Source: Pseudomonas iranensis (GTDB taxonomy: Bacteria > Pseudomonadota > Gammaproteobacteria > Pseudomonadales > Pseudomonadaceae). Taken from it: DNA of 64,000 nt. Below the pieces are notes generated by a model, which was given only the letters and a program-made list of their open reading frames with translations, had not been told where the DNA came from and searched no databases. Each line of letters opens with the position of its first letter. The stretch's first letter is position 1. This document shows positions 1-8,345 of the stretch, one piece after another. The position numbers and the translations under genes were made by a program. The stretch is taken from positions 3,844,001 to 3,908,000 of the forward strand of contig NZ_CP077092.1 of assembly GCF_014268585.2 (NCBI RefSeq), written 5' to 3'.

Positions 1-158
1 CGATCCTGGGTCGCCTGCCGACCGTCGAGGAGTACATGGAATACGCTGGCAAGATCGACAGCATGGCGGCCGATGTCTACCGCTACCTGTCCTTCGACCA
101 GATCGCCGAGTTCCGTGAAGCTGCTGCGAACGCCAAGATCCCGGTCGTTCAAGCCTAA
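1..158 (+). CDS. acnB: Aconitate hydratase B, C-terminal end (partial)
   Basis: The 5' edge cuts this gene; only the last 51 codons and the TAA are present. The residues include [19 protein letters not shown] and end in AKIPVVQA. I recognise this as the C-terminus of the bifunctional aconitase B / 2-methylisocitrate dehydratase of the TCA and methylcitrate cycles. The catalytic Fe-S cysteines lie upstream of the window. A strong hairpin terminator follows within 15 nt, so this is the end of a transcript. Confidence 0.85.
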   Translation, partial: ILGRLPTVEEYMEYAGKIDSMAADVYRYLSFDQIAEFREAAANAKIPVVQA

Positions 159-172
159 CGCTGCAAGGCCAT

Positions 173-212
173 AAAAAACGCCGCCCATCGTGAGATGAGC
201 GGCGTTTTTTTT
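173..212 (+). terminator. Rho-independent terminator after acnB
   Basis: A GC stem, aacgccgc paired with gcggcgtt, encloses a 14-nt loop and is followed by a run of eight T. It starts 15 nt after the acnB stop codon. The A run on the left arm could also let it act on minus-strand transcripts coming from the permease gene. Confidence 0.9.
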
Positions 213-319
213 GATCGTTCCCACGCTCCGCGTGGGAATGCAGCCCCGGACGCTCTGCGTCCCCAAGCGTGACGCAGAGCGTCACAAGAGGCGTTCCCAC
301 GCAGAGCGTGGGAACGATC
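213..319. repeat. Long imperfect palindromic intergenic repeat (GATCGTTCCCACGC family), copy 1
   Basis: The element starts GATCGTTCCCACGCTCCGCG and ends with the inverse, ...GTGGGAACGATC. An inner inverted repeat (gacgctctgcgtc / gacgcagagcgtc) makes a multi-stem palindrome of about 107 bp. Two related copies occur in this window near 11.75 and 15.5 kb. It lies between the ends of convergent acnB and the permease gene. It has no coding potential. Confidence 0.85.
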
Positions 320-324
320 AGTCA

Positions 325-1605
325 TTACACAGCCAGCTTGTAAACCAGCGCCGAAATCGCCACCAGTCCCACCGCCGTAACAAACACGTTCGATGCCTGA
401 CCGCGATAGCGCGCCATCGCCGGCACTTTGCGAATCGCGTACATCGGCATCAGGAACAGAATCGCCGCAATCACCGGCCCGCCGACGGTTTCGATCATGC
501 CCAGGATGCTCGGGTTCAGCGTCGCTACGATCCAGCAGATCACTAGCATCAACGCCGCCACGATGCGATCCAGCGCCTTGGCGCCCGGGCGCTTGCCGCT
601 CTTGACGATCAAGCCCTTGAGACCTTCGCTGGCACCAATGTAGTGACCGAGGAAGGATTTGGAGATCGCCACGAACGCAATCAACGGCGCCGCGAAGGCG
701 ATGGTCGGGTTGCTGAAGTGGTTGGCCAGGTACGACAGGATCGACAGGTTCTGGTCTTTGGCCTCAGCCAGTTGCTCTGGCGACAGGGTCAGCACGCAGC
801 TGAACACGAAGAACAGCACCATCAGCACCATCAGTGCATGAGCGCGAGAGAGGATCTGCGAGCTGCGCTCTTCGGCATGCACGCCGTAGCGGCGCTTCTG
901 ATCGACCGCAAACGCCGAGATGATTGGCGAATGGTTGAACGAAAACACCATCACCGGAATCGCCAGCCACAGCGTGTGCAACAGCGCTGACGGCGCTGGC
1001 ACTTGCGTGGCGGTGGCGAGGATGCCGCCGTTCCAGTGCGGAATCAGGTAAACGGCGAGGAACAGCAGCGCGACGATGAACGGATAGACCATCAGGCTCA
1101 TGGCTTTGACGATCGCCTGCTCACCGCAACGCACGACGGCCAGCAGGCCGAGAATCAGCACCAACGACAGCAACGCGCGCGGCGGCGGCGTGATGTGCAG
1201 TTGATGTTCGAGGAAACTGGCGACCGTGTTGGTCAGGCCGACGCTGTAGATCAGCAGGATCGGGAAGATGGCAAAGAAGTACAGCAGCGTGATCAAGGCA
1301 CCAGCCTTGATACCGAAATGCTGCTCGACCACTTCGGTGATATCGGCGCCTTCGCGACCGGACAGCACAAAACGGGTCAGGCCACGGTGCGCGTAAAACG
1401 TCATCGGGAACGCCAGCAGCGCGAGGATCACCAGCGGCCAGAAGCCACCCAATCCTGCGTTGATCGGCAAAAACAGGGTGCCGGCGCCAATGGCCGTCCC
1501 AAACAGTCCCAGCATCCAGGTGGTGTCCTGGCGATTCCAGCTCGAAAGTTCAGCGGGTGCTGCTGCGTCGAAACGCTTTTCGAGGCTATTGGCCTGATCA
1601 TTCAT
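325..1605 (-). CDS. HAAAP-family amino-acid (serine/threonine-type) permease
   Basis: A 426-residue integral membrane protein with about eleven hydrophobic segments. The first holds [20 protein letters not shown], the glycine-rich unwound helix of hydroxy/aromatic amino-acid permeases (SdaC, TdcC, YhaO). It probably imports serine or threonine by proton symport; the exact substrate cannot be read from sequence. I start at the ATG at 1605 (MNDQANS) because GGAG lies 9 nt upstream. An in-frame start at 1632 has no better signal. The gene stands alone and converges on acnB, with a palindromic repeat between them. Confidence 0.85.
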   Translation of the reverse strand: MNDQANSLEKRFDAAAPAELSSWNRQDTTWMLGLFGTAIGAGTLFLPINAGLGGFWPLVILALLAFPMTFYAHRGLTRFVLSGREGADITEVVEQHFGIKAGALITLLYFFAIFPILLIYSVGLTNTVASFLEHQLHITPPPRALLSLVLILGLLAVVRCGEQAIVKAMSLMVYPFIVALLFLAVYLIPHWNGGILATATQVPAPSALLHTLWLAIPVMVFSFNHSPIISAFAVDQKRRYGVHAEERSSQILSRAHALMVLMVLFFVFSCVLTLSPEQLAEAKDQNLSILSYLANHFSNPTIAFAAPLIAFVAISKSFLGHYIGASEGLKGLIVKSGKRPGAKALDRIVAALMLVICWIVATLNPSILGMIETVGGPVIAAILFLMPMYAIRKVPAMARYRGQASNVFVTAVGLVAISALVYKLAV

Positions 1606-1858
1606 CCGGTCGGATCTCCGCTTTCCGGTCACTTGCCACTCGGTCAGGATGCGTCGAAAAAACCGACAGACATGCTCCGTCCGAAACAGGGGCGCGATTC
1701 TCCGCGATAAATCAATGCAAGCAAAGACTTAGCTGAGGAATGGTTGTGCGGAGCAGATCCAAGGATGGTCGTTTATGGAAAAAACCAGGTCGTTTATGGA
1801 TACGTCAGATGCCGCAAACGGATAGGTTTTGCACCCACCCATGCGTCATCGAATGCAT

Positions 1859-2029
1859 CTAGAGCGATATGCCGAGCATGAAACCCAATAAAACGCAGTA
1901 CAGCCCGAAGCCGAAAAGCAACCAGAGCTTGCCATTTTCGCGCTTGTCTCTATTGCGCACCGCTTCGTCATATTCTGCGAACTCTCGCTCAATTTGCTCC
2001 AATCGTGCCTTACGGTCATATGTGCTCAT
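1859..2029 (-). CDS. Small membrane protein, 56 aa, function unknown
   Basis: A 57-codon frame, ATG at 2029 to TAG at 1859. The N-terminal half is charged and probably helical (DRKARLEQIEREFAEYDEAV); the C-terminal half is one hydrophobic span (LWLLFGFGLYCVLLGFMLG). The predicted form is a single-pass protein with a cytoplasmic coiled-coil-like head. A similarly built protein lies 50 bp upstream on the same strand, so the two may be co-transcribed. I do not recognise a family. Confidence 0.6.
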   Translation of the reverse strand: MSTYDRKARLEQIEREFAEYDEAVRNRDKRENGKLWLLFGFGLYCVLLGFMLGISL

Positions 2030-2078
2030 ACTGATTAACCTTTGAATAATGCGTCTGACGGTTCCGAAGCAAGAAGAC

Positions 2079-2273
2079 TCAAAATTTGAAGAAAACCCCT
2101 GCCACCGCAGTGATCGCTGTCAACACTCCACCAAACACTGCAATTGGATAGAGATTCGTCTCTATTGATAATTTTTTTTCTTCAGCCTGAAGCTTCTTCC
2201 ATTCAGCCACGAGTTTCCTTGATTCGTTTTCCAGCCTGTCGAGCTCCAGATTTTCACGATCGTTATGGAACAT
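2079..2273 (-). CDS. Small coiled-coil membrane protein, 64 aa, function unknown
   Basis: Residues 1-38 are very rich in Glu, Lys, Arg and Leu with heptad-like spacing (LELDRLENESRKLVAEWKKL). Residues 42-62 form one hydrophobic span (YPIAVFGGVLTAITAVAGVFF) ending at FKF. AAGAAGG sits just upstream of the ATG. The architecture matches the 56-aa protein immediately downstream: charged helix, then C-terminal membrane anchor. No family is recognised. An overlapping 66-codon frame at 2162-2362 has no such architecture and is discarded. Confidence 0.55.
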   Translation of the reverse strand: MFHNDRENLELDRLENESRKLVAEWKKLQAEEKKLSIETNLYPIAVFGGVLTAITAVAGVFFKF

Positions 2274-2521
2274 TTGCCCTTCTTGGCTGCTGGCGGATCG
2301 GTGCCAGCATTTGCATGTACATCGACCGCTATCGTCATGCCCTTATCATCAAACTGTTCCATTCACGCTGACCAGCAGACGCATCTGCCATTCCCGTAGG
2401 CAAAATCCGCGAGTCACGTAAGCCCGCTCATACAATAAATCCGCAATATTCCGGACCGACTACCTGCCAGAACCCTGCCTTTGATCTAGCTTGATAGAAG
2501 CCACAATCCAAGGAGTCTCCC

Positions 2522-2905
2522 ATGCCACTGGTTCGCGTCGACATCCAGAAGAATCCCGATCCCACTTTTGCCAGGCGCATCGGCGAACAGATCTATGCCG
2601 CCCTGCGCACCTGTATCGATGTGCCCGAACACGACAATTTCCAGATCCTCAGCGAGCACGACAGCCAGCACTTCGTGTATGACCCGCAATACCTTGGCAT
2701 CCAGCGCAGCGACGGCGTGGTGTTCATCCAGATCACCATCAGCGAGGGGCGCACGGTGGAGAAGAAACAATTGCTGTTCAAAACCATCGCCGAAAGCCTG
2801 CATACGCAACTGGGCATCCGCCTGGAAGATGTGTTCATCAGCCTTGTAGAGGTTAAAAAAGAGAACTGGTCGTTCGGCAATGGCATTGCGCAATATGTGA
2901 GTTGA
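2522..2905 (+). CDS. Tautomerase-superfamily protein
   Basis: A 127-residue cytosolic protein starting Met-Pro-Leu-Val-Arg. Once Met is removed, Pro-1 is the catalytic base of 4-oxalocrotonate tautomerase/MIF-type enzymes. The length and ending (EVKKENWSFGNGIAQY) fit the two-motif 'tautomerase_2' group, not the 62-residue 4-OT enzymes. AGGAG lies 6 nt before the ATG. The gene stands alone between small-protein genes and a secreted-protein operon, so the substrate is unknown. Confidence 0.8.
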   Translation: MPLVRVDIQKNPDPTFARRIGEQIYAALRTCIDVPEHDNFQILSEHDSQHFVYDPQYLGIQRSDGVVFIQITISEGRTVEKKQLLFKTIAESLHTQLGIRLEDVFISLVEVKKENWSFGNGIAQYVS

Positions 2906-3167
2906 TTCGGCAATGACAGTCGGCACGTTGGCTATCTCAACTCTTAGTTCGAGATGAAGCAACCGTTACTGCACTTTCAGAACTTTCCTACAAAACACAC
3001 ACACATTTAAAATCCTTTCCAAATAATACCTGACCAACCCAACACGCCACTTTGTTACAAGTAACTACGCAAGCCTTGAGCTCACTTTATCTATCTGCCT
3101 ATATTCCTCCGCCTGAGGTTCAACGGATCGACTCCGCAACTTACTTATTCGGCAAAGAGGATTGAGT

Positions 3168-3650
3168 ATGAAAAATCACCCGAGGAATTGTCTTCTGTTT
3201 GCGACATTGCTAATGTCGATCACAACAGCCAACGCCGACATCCGCGAGCTGGCCTCCTCCCCGCGCTGGCTGACGACCAAGGTCTACGTTGAAGGCGCCC
3301 CGCAAACCGATGTGAAAACGAGTTACCCTGGTGTTGTCGGCATATCGACGTGGGATCCCGAAACCAACCGCTATGAGTTCTTCTACACCGACACGGGTGA
3401 ATCCAAATATGACAACGGTGGCGGCGGATACTTTTTTGTAACTGGCGACCAGCAACAACATGTCCTGGTACCGGACAAAGGCCCCGTCAAGACCATCGTC
3501 AGACGCTTGGAAACATTGAATAAAAACGAATTCACCTATTCCCGTGAAGTGCCACGCGACATGATTGAAAACAATCCGCCCGTACGCATTCACGTGGTTC
3601 ACGCGCCCTATACCGGAAGTGTCGAAACAAGATCTGCCATTGCCCGATAA
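3168..3650 (+). CDS. Secreted DUF4822-like protein
   Basis: A 160-residue protein with a cleavable signal peptide (LLFATLLMSITTANA, cleavage near residue 24). The mature part has alternating beta-strand segments such as YPGVVGISTWDPETNRYEFFY, GGGYFFVTGDQQQHVLV and VRIHVVHAPYTG. I associate this with the DUF4822/calycin-like family, whose function is unknown. The ATG at 3168 has AAGAGG 7 nt upstream; the TTG at 3162 is too close to it. The next gene starts 14 nt after the stop, so the two form an operon. AT-rich sequence upstream is the likely promoter zone. Confidence 0.7.
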   Translation: MKNHPRNCLLFATLLMSITTANADIRELASSPRWLTTKVYVEGAPQTDVKTSYPGVVGISTWDPETNRYEFFYTDTGESKYDNGGGGYFFVTGDQQQHVLVPDKGPVKTIVRRLETLNKNEFTYSREVPRDMIENNPPVRIHVVHAPYTGSVETRSAIAR

Positions 3651-3664
3651 GTACGGAGTTCGAT

Positions 3665-4087
3665 ATGAAAAAAACAATAACGTCACTGCTGCTGTCCGCC
3701 TCCCTGATGTCCGCTGGTCTGCTTGCGGTCAGCACTGCGCAAGCCTCGACGGCCGCGACAAAGAATGCCGTCGCCGACAACACCATGATGCTGACGGTGT
3801 TTCTCAAACACGATCAATCGCGCCCGCTAAGTGAACTGAAGGCGCAACTTGCCCAGCAAGGCTTTTATAAAACCTTCCCGCCTGCCGGCGTCGAAGTGGT
3901 GAGTTGGAATATCATGATGGGCATCGGGCAGGTCGTCACCGTGCGCTTCCCGGCCTCCCGACTCGCAGAAGTGAACCTGGCGCTGGAAAATACCGCATGG
4001 GGCAGCTACCGCACCGAGTTCTACCCCACCTATGATTTCAAACCGATCGCACTTGCCGAACAGACCAACGCACAGGCAGCCCATTGA
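3665..4087 (+). CDS. Secreted protein of unknown function
   Basis: 140 residues with a clear signal peptide (MKKTITSLLLSASLMSAGLL, cleavage after AQA near residue 27). The mature domain is about 110 residues. It begins with a strand (MMLTVFLKHDQ), then an amphipathic helix (LSELKAQLAQQGFYKTF), consistent with a small alpha/beta ferredoxin-like sandwich, but I do not recognise a family. GGAG precedes the ATG. It is the second gene of an operon with the DUF4822-like gene and is followed by a hairpin terminator, so both products probably act together in the periplasm. Confidence 0.65.
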   Translation: MKKTITSLLLSASLMSAGLLAVSTAQASTAATKNAVADNTMMLTVFLKHDQSRPLSELKAQLAQQGFYKTFPPAGVEVVSWNIMMGIGQVVTVRFPASRLAEVNLALENTAWGSYRTEFYPTYDFKPIALAEQTNAQAAH

Positions 4088-4090
4088 GAT

Positions 4091-4130
4091 CGCCGGCACG
4101 CCGGATCATCGGTGTGCCGGCGTTCTTGCT
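4091..4130 (+). terminator. Hairpin terminator after the secreted-protein operon
   Basis: CGCCGGCAC pairs with GTGCCGGCG across a 14-nt loop, starting 3 nt after the stop codon at 4087. The following TTCTTGCTT is T-rich but interrupted, so termination may be partial. Confidence 0.65.
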
Positions 4131-4256
4131 TCCTGCCTGAACCCGTCCAGAATCAAAGCACCACTGCGCGAATGCAACGATTGCCAAGCCGCTGCGGATT
4201 CAGCACTCTGAGTCGACTTTCGCGACCCACCCGCCGCCAATCACAGGAGCCGCGCA

Positions 4257-5225
4257 ATGCCCGCAACCGTTCTGGTACTGGTTGAAACGATCAATGACTA
4301 TCTGCCGATTCTTGAACATCAGGGATTCCACCTGATCCTTGCACCAACGCCAGCCGAACGCGCGCAAGCCATCGCCACTCATGGCAGTCGCATCGACGCC
4401 GTGCTCACTCGCGGCCCGCTGGGCCTGACTGCGCAAGAGATCAGCGCCCTGCCCGCCCTGAAAATCATCACGGTGATCGGCGCCGGTTATGAACAGGTCG
4501 ACCTGCAAGCGGCCAGCGACCGCGGGATCACCGTCACCAATGGCGCCGGAGTCAACGCCTCATCAGTGGCCGATCATGCGATGGCATTGCTGCTGGCATT
4601 GGTTCGCGACATCCCGCGCTGCGATGCCGCCGTGCGCCGCGGTGAATGGCCGAAAATCATGCGCCCGTCGCTGGCCGGCAAGCGTCTGGGCATCCTCGGG
4701 CTGGGCGCGGTGGGCATGGCGATTGCCAAACGTGCCGAGCTGGGTTTCGACATGCAGATCAGCTACCACAACCGCCAGGTGCGCAGCGACGTCGCTTATG
4801 CGTTCTGCTCGACACCGACCGATCTGGCGCGAGCCTCGGACTTTCTGGTCGTTGCCACGCCCGGCGGCATTGCTACTCAACATCTGGTGACGCGAGCCGT
4901 GCTCGATGCCCTCGGCCCCAAGGGTTTTATCGTCAACATCGCCCGCGCCAGTGTTATCGCAACGGCAGATCTGATCACCGCACTTGAACAACGTCGTATT
5001 GCCGGCGCAGCGCTGGATGTGTTCGATCACGAACCGGAAGTGCCTGATGCCCTGAAACACCTCAGCAACGTTGTGCTGACTCCCCACGTCGCTGGGCTTT
5101 CCCCTGAAGCCACCCAAGGCACCGTTGAACTGGTGGGGAAGAACCTGATGGCGTTTTTCTCCGGGCAACCGGTGCTGACGCCTGTCGCCCTGCCGCCAAA
5201 ACTGAGTAACCAGCGCGTGCATTAA
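4257..5225 (+). CDS. D-isomer-specific 2-hydroxyacid dehydrogenase
   Basis: A 322-residue NAD(P)-dependent oxidoreductase of the glyoxylate/hydroxypyruvate reductase type, interconverting 2-hydroxy and 2-keto acids in the cytosol. The nucleotide-binding motif GLGAVG is at 148-153. The catalytic triad is visible: Arg230 (NIAR), Glu259 (DHEP) and His277 (LTPHVAG). The usual NxARGxxVDE block reads NIARASVIATAD, so the common aspartate after it is missing; close relatives vary here. AGGAG precedes the ATG. It appears monocistronic; the physiological substrate cannot be stated. Confidence 0.85.
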   Translation: MPATVLVLVETINDYLPILEHQGFHLILAPTPAERAQAIATHGSRIDAVLTRGPLGLTAQEISALPALKIITVIGAGYEQVDLQAASDRGITVTNGAGVNASSVADHAMALLLALVRDIPRCDAAVRRGEWPKIMRPSLAGKRLGILGLGAVGMAIAKRAELGFDMQISYHNRQVRSDVAYAFCSTPTDLARASDFLVVATPGGIATQHLVTRAVLDALGPKGFIVNIARASVIATADLITALEQRRIAGAALDVFDHEPEVPDALKHLSNVVLTPHVAGLSPEATQGTVELVGKNLMAFFSGQPVLTPVALPPKLSNQRVH

Positions 5226-5388
5226 CGCGCCAGGCATCGTCGAACCGCGCCGATCCTTGGCCCATTCTCAAAGTTGATTATCCAGCAACACGCTAACCTA
5301 TAAGACCGATCCGCGCTTGTGAGCACCCGAGCGCACCATTAGATTAGCCAATGATGTCTGGCCTCCAAAATAAGCAGAAGGGATAAGC

Positions 5389-6456
5389 ATGGCGCTTACT
5401 GACCAGTCCACCCGGATCCGTGCAGGCGAAGAACTTGATGCCAGCCTGATCGATCCGTATCTCAAGGCGCACATTCCCGGCCTGACCGGCACGCCGCAGA
5501 TCAGCCAGTTTCCTGGCGGCGCGTCGAACCTGACCTACCTGCTGGAATACCCGGAGCAGGAATTCGTTCTGCGCCGCCCGCCGTTCGGCCACAAGGCCAA
5601 ATCCGCCCACGACATGGGCCGTGAATTCCGCATTCTCAACCAACTGCGCGACGGCTTTCCGTATTGCCCGAAAGCGTATGTGCACTGCACCGACGAATCG
5701 GTGATTGGCGCCGAGTTCTATGTGATGGAACGGGTCAAGGGCATCATCCTGCGCGCTGAGCTGCCGCCGGAGCTGGGCCTCGATTCGGCGAAAACCGAAG
5801 CATTGTGCAAAAGCTTCATCGACCGTTTCGTTGAACTGCATCGGGTTGATTACAACGCCTGCGGCCTCGGCGATCTGGGCAAGCCTGAAGGCTACGTCGC
5901 GCGGCAGATCAAGGGCTGGAGCGAGCGCTACGAAAAAGCCCTGACCCCGGACGCGCCGCACTGGGAAGCAGTCAAAGCCTGGCTCAACGACAAGATGCCG
6001 GCCGACCACCCGACCTCCAGCATCGTCCACAACGACTATCGCTTCGACAACGTCATCCTCGACCCGGCCAATCCGATGCAGATCATCGGCGTGCTCGACT
6101 GGGAACTGACCACCCTCGGCGACCCGCTGATGGACCTGGGCAACACCCTAGCCTACTGGATCGAAGCCGGCGACCCGGCACCGGTGCAACTGATGCGTCG
6201 CCAGCCAAGCCACGCACCGGGCATGCTGACCCGCCGCGAATTCGTCGACTACTACGCCGAGCGCTCGGGCATCCGCATCGACAATTTCGACTTCTACTAC
6301 ACCTACGGCCTGTTCCGCCTGGCCGGCATCGTGCAGCAGATCTACTACCGCTTTTACCATGGCCAGACGCAGGACAAACGCTTCGCGCAGTTCATTCACA
6401 TGAACAAACTGCTGGAGCAGATGAGCCTGCAGGTCATCCAGAAATCCAGCCTCTGA
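5389..6456 (+). CDS. Aminoglycoside-phosphotransferase-fold kinase (ACAD10-type)
   Basis: A 355-residue protein with the APH/choline-kinase fold. It has a glycine-rich loop (FPGGASNLTY, 41-50), a nucleotide-binding Arg pair (LRRPP, 61-65), the catalytic loop HNDYRFDN (214-221) with Asp216, and DWE at 237-239 as the Mg2+-binding site. These proteins resemble the kinase domain of ACAD10/11, which phosphorylates 4-hydroxyacyl-CoAs during hydroxy-acid breakdown. It is followed 37 nt later by an SDR gene, the same pairing often seen with acyl-CoA dehydrogenases, though no such gene is in the window. AAGGG precedes the ATG. It is unlikely to be an antibiotic-resistance gene. Confidence 0.8.
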   Translation: MALTDQSTRIRAGEELDASLIDPYLKAHIPGLTGTPQISQFPGGASNLTYLLEYPEQEFVLRRPPFGHKAKSAHDMGREFRILNQLRDGFPYCPKAYVHCTDESVIGAEFYVMERVKGIILRAELPPELGLDSAKTEALCKSFIDRFVELHRVDYNACGLGDLGKPEGYVARQIKGWSERYEKALTPDAPHWEAVKAWLNDKMPADHPTSSIVHNDYRFDNVILDPANPMQIIGVLDWELTTLGDPLMDLGNTLAYWIEAGDPAPVQLMRRQPSHAPGMLTRREFVDYYAERSGIRIDNFDFYYTYGLFRLAGIVQQIYYRFYHGQTQDKRFAQFIHMNKLLEQMSLQVIQKSSL

Positions 6457-6493
6457 TCCGGGCCAATAACAAGACTTCCAACAAGGGAAACCC

Positions 6494-7261
6494 ATGTCCA
6501 AGACTCAGTTGTTCGACCTCGACGGCAAAATCGCTTTCGTCTCCGGTGCCAGCCGTGGCATCGGTGAAGCCATCGCCAAACTGCTGGCCCAGCAAGGCGC
6601 CCATGTGATCGTCTCGAGCCGCAAGCTCGAAGGCTGCCAACACGTCGCCGACGCCATCACCGCCGCCGGCGGCAAGGCAACAGCCGTGGCCTGCCACATC
6701 GGTGAGATGGAGCAGATCAGCCAGGTCTTCGCCGGGATCAAGGAACAATTCGGCCGCCTCGACATCCTGGTCAACAACGCCGCAACCAACCCGCAATTCT
6801 GCAACGTGCTCGACACCGATCTCGGCGCGTTCCAGAAGACCGTCGATGTGAACATTCGTGGCTATTTCTTCATGTCGGTCGAAGCCGGCAAGCTGATGCG
6901 CGAAAACGGTGGCGGCAGCATCATCAACGTCGCCTCGATCAACGGCATCTCCCCGGGTATCTTCCAGGGCATCTATTCGGTGACCAAAGCCGCGGTCATC
7001 AACATGACCAAAGTCTTCGCCAAGGAATGCGCGCAATTCGGCATCCGCTGCAACGCCCTGCTCCCCGGCCTGACCGACACCAAATTCGCCTCGGCGCTGG
7101 TCAAGAACGATGCGATTCTGAAACAGGCACTGACCCAGATCCCACTCAAACGCGTAGCCGACCCAAGCGAAATGGCTGGCGCAGTGTTGTACCTGGCCAG
7201 CGATGCGTCGAGCTACACCACCGGCGTGGCGCTGAATGTGGATGGCGGGTTCCTGTCCTGA
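6494..7261 (+). CDS. SDR-family NAD(P)-dependent oxidoreductase
   Basis: A 255-residue classical short-chain dehydrogenase/reductase. The cofactor motif GASRGIG is at 18-24 and NNAA at 94-97. The catalytic residues are Ser148, Tyr161 and Lys165 (YSVTK). The C-terminal GVALNVDGG is typical of the FabG-like branch. AAGGG precedes the ATG. It lies 37 nt after the APH-fold kinase gene and is almost certainly co-transcribed with it. The pair likely handles a hydroxyacyl or 3-hydroxy alcohol intermediate, which is inference. Confidence 0.85.
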   Translation: MSKTQLFDLDGKIAFVSGASRGIGEAIAKLLAQQGAHVIVSSRKLEGCQHVADAITAAGGKATAVACHIGEMEQISQVFAGIKEQFGRLDILVNNAATNPQFCNVLDTDLGAFQKTVDVNIRGYFFMSVEAGKLMRENGGGSIINVASINGISPGIFQGIYSVTKAAVINMTKVFAKECAQFGIRCNALLPGLTDTKFASALVKNDAILKQALTQIPLKRVADPSEMAGAVLYLASDASSYTTGVALNVDGGFLS

Positions 7262-7286
7262 TTTGCACAGCAAATTGCTAACCCAT

Positions 7287-7373
7287 GTGGGAGCGAGCCT
7301 GCTCGCGAAAGCGTTGAGTCAGTCAGCTACGTTTTGACTGATACCACGCATTCGCGAGCAGGCTCGCTCCCAC
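7287..7373. repeat. REP pair (BIME), inverted orientation
   Basis: GTGGGAGCGAGCCTGCTCGC at 7287 is matched by its inverse ending at 7373. The 41-nt centre carries a second inverted pair, gtcagtcag / ctgac. It is a typical P. fluorescens REP doublet, placed downstream of the SDR gene. Confidence 0.9.
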
Positions 7374-7422
7374 AGGGTCACTGCAGGATTGCAGGCCTCG
7401 TGCAATCGAGGAATCGCGAATC

Positions 7423-7635
7423 TTATTGGGTTATGCAACGGGTAGTGGTGATGTGGCGCGTTACTTGCCCATCGACATACATATCCCCGGCAACCTCAGT
7501 ATTCTCCAGCACCTCACACCGACGTTCCGGCGGTGGCGGCGGCGCGACAGGCGCAGGGGGTGGAGGACTGGAACAACCGGCCAACAGCACAGCAAGAAAA
7601 GCCAACGGCAATACGCGTTTCCCAGGATTATTCAT
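7423..7635 (-). CDS. Small proline-rich lipoprotein
   Basis: A 70-residue protein with a type II signal peptide (VLPLAFLAVLLAGCSS; lipobox LAGC). After it comes a Pro/Ala-rich linker (PPPPAPVAPPPPPE) and a short domain with two cysteines (RRCEVLEN...TTRCITQ). It is probably anchored to the outer membrane, since Ser-Ser follows the lipidated Cys. I choose the ATG at 7635 because it places the signal peptide at the N-terminus; the upstream extension to 7704 reads through unrelated sequence. The Shine-Dalgarno is weak. Function unknown. Confidence 0.65.
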   Translation of the reverse strand: MNNPGKRVLPLAFLAVLLAGCSSPPPPAPVAPPPPPERRCEVLENTEVAGDMYVDGQVTRHITTTRCITQ

Positions 7636-8344
7636 AGGACGACCCGCGGTAATGGAAGACAAACTCCCGCAACCCGACCGGCCGCGGAAGACCTGACCAC
7701 TCATTCTTTATAGCTGAGCACTTTGTTAGCGCCAGTGGATTGGGGTGATTGGCGGGGATTGGCTGTCGGTTTTGCGCAGATTTTCCAGCAGAAGCCTGGA
7801 TTGGGATTATGGTTGTCGCCGAGGGCCTCATCGCGAGCAGGCTCACTCCTACAGTTTTGATCGAGTGAGTTCAGTAACAACCAGGTCGGCTGTCAGGCCG
7901 CCTTCGCGAGCAGGCTCGCTCCCACAGAAAAGCAAAAAGCAAAGCTCATCCGCTCTTCATCACTCAAAACAATGAGCGTTAGCTCGAGTACCGCTTTTGA
8001 TCTTGATTCACAGGCGACGTCGGAAGGCTGAGTGGAGGGATTGATCCGGGCGTGGGAGCGCAGCGACCGTACGACGCAGTCGTACACAGCGCAAGGAGGT
8101 GCAGCGAAGCAAACCGTAGCCGCTGCGCCCGGATCAGTCCCGGAGCGAAGGAACCCGAGCCTGCGAGGGCCGAACGCAGGAGCAAGCCTTTTCGGTTACC
8201 TTTTTGCTGGGCCGGCACTCCGGCGTTTGGAAAAGGTGACTCGCCGTAAGGGCGAAACCGCCAGCCGCGACACCCAAAAAAACGGATATACACCCAAAAC
8301 CCTAAGAGCATGGCCGGCCCAAAGGCCGCCAAGACCAAAGCGCA
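7636..8344. other. Intergenic stretch with REP copies and a conserved pseudomonad repeat
   Basis: About 700 bp without a convincing gene. It holds two same-orientation REP units at 7831-7852 and 7903-7925 and then a GC-rich block at 8032-8345, described separately. Reading frames here overlap the repeats and have no credible start signals or domains. Confidence 0.7.
7831..7925. repeat. Two directly repeated REP units
   Basis: TCGCGAGCAGGCTCACTCCT at 7831 and TTCGCGAGCAGGCTCGCTCC at 7903 lie in the same orientation, unlike the inverted doublets elsewhere. The first unit carries the diverged ...CTCACTCCTAC ending. Confidence 0.8.
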
Positions 8345-8345
8345 C
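8032..8345. repeat. Conserved GC-rich intergenic repeat (GGTGACTCGCCGTAAGGGCG family)
   Basis: The block contains cgtgggagcgcagcgaccgtacg, ...cggtagccgctgcgcccgg..., an inverted pair around 8190-8245 (ggttacctttt / aaaaggtgac) and the string GGTGACTCGCCGTAAGGGCG. I remember near-identical blocks between genes in many Pseudomonas genomes, where they are often over-annotated as proteins. The long frames across it look spurious. It may be a dispersed repeat or a structured RNA; no function is assigned. Confidence 0.55.

Noticed and set aside
2162..2362. 66-codon minus-strand frame overlapping the 64-aa membrane protein
   Set aside because: It overlaps a better-supported gene with RBS and membrane design, and has neither itself.
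5389..6456. Aminoglycoside resistance gene
   Set aside because: The APH fold is present, but length, the coupled SDR and similarity to ACAD10-type kinases point to metabolism, not antibiotic phosphorylation.
7979..8338. 119-codon minus-strand frame in the GC-rich repeat
   Set aside because: It lies wholly in a block that I consider a dispersed repeat, lacks a ribosome site, and has no domain. Similar frames are often over-annotated in pseudomonads.
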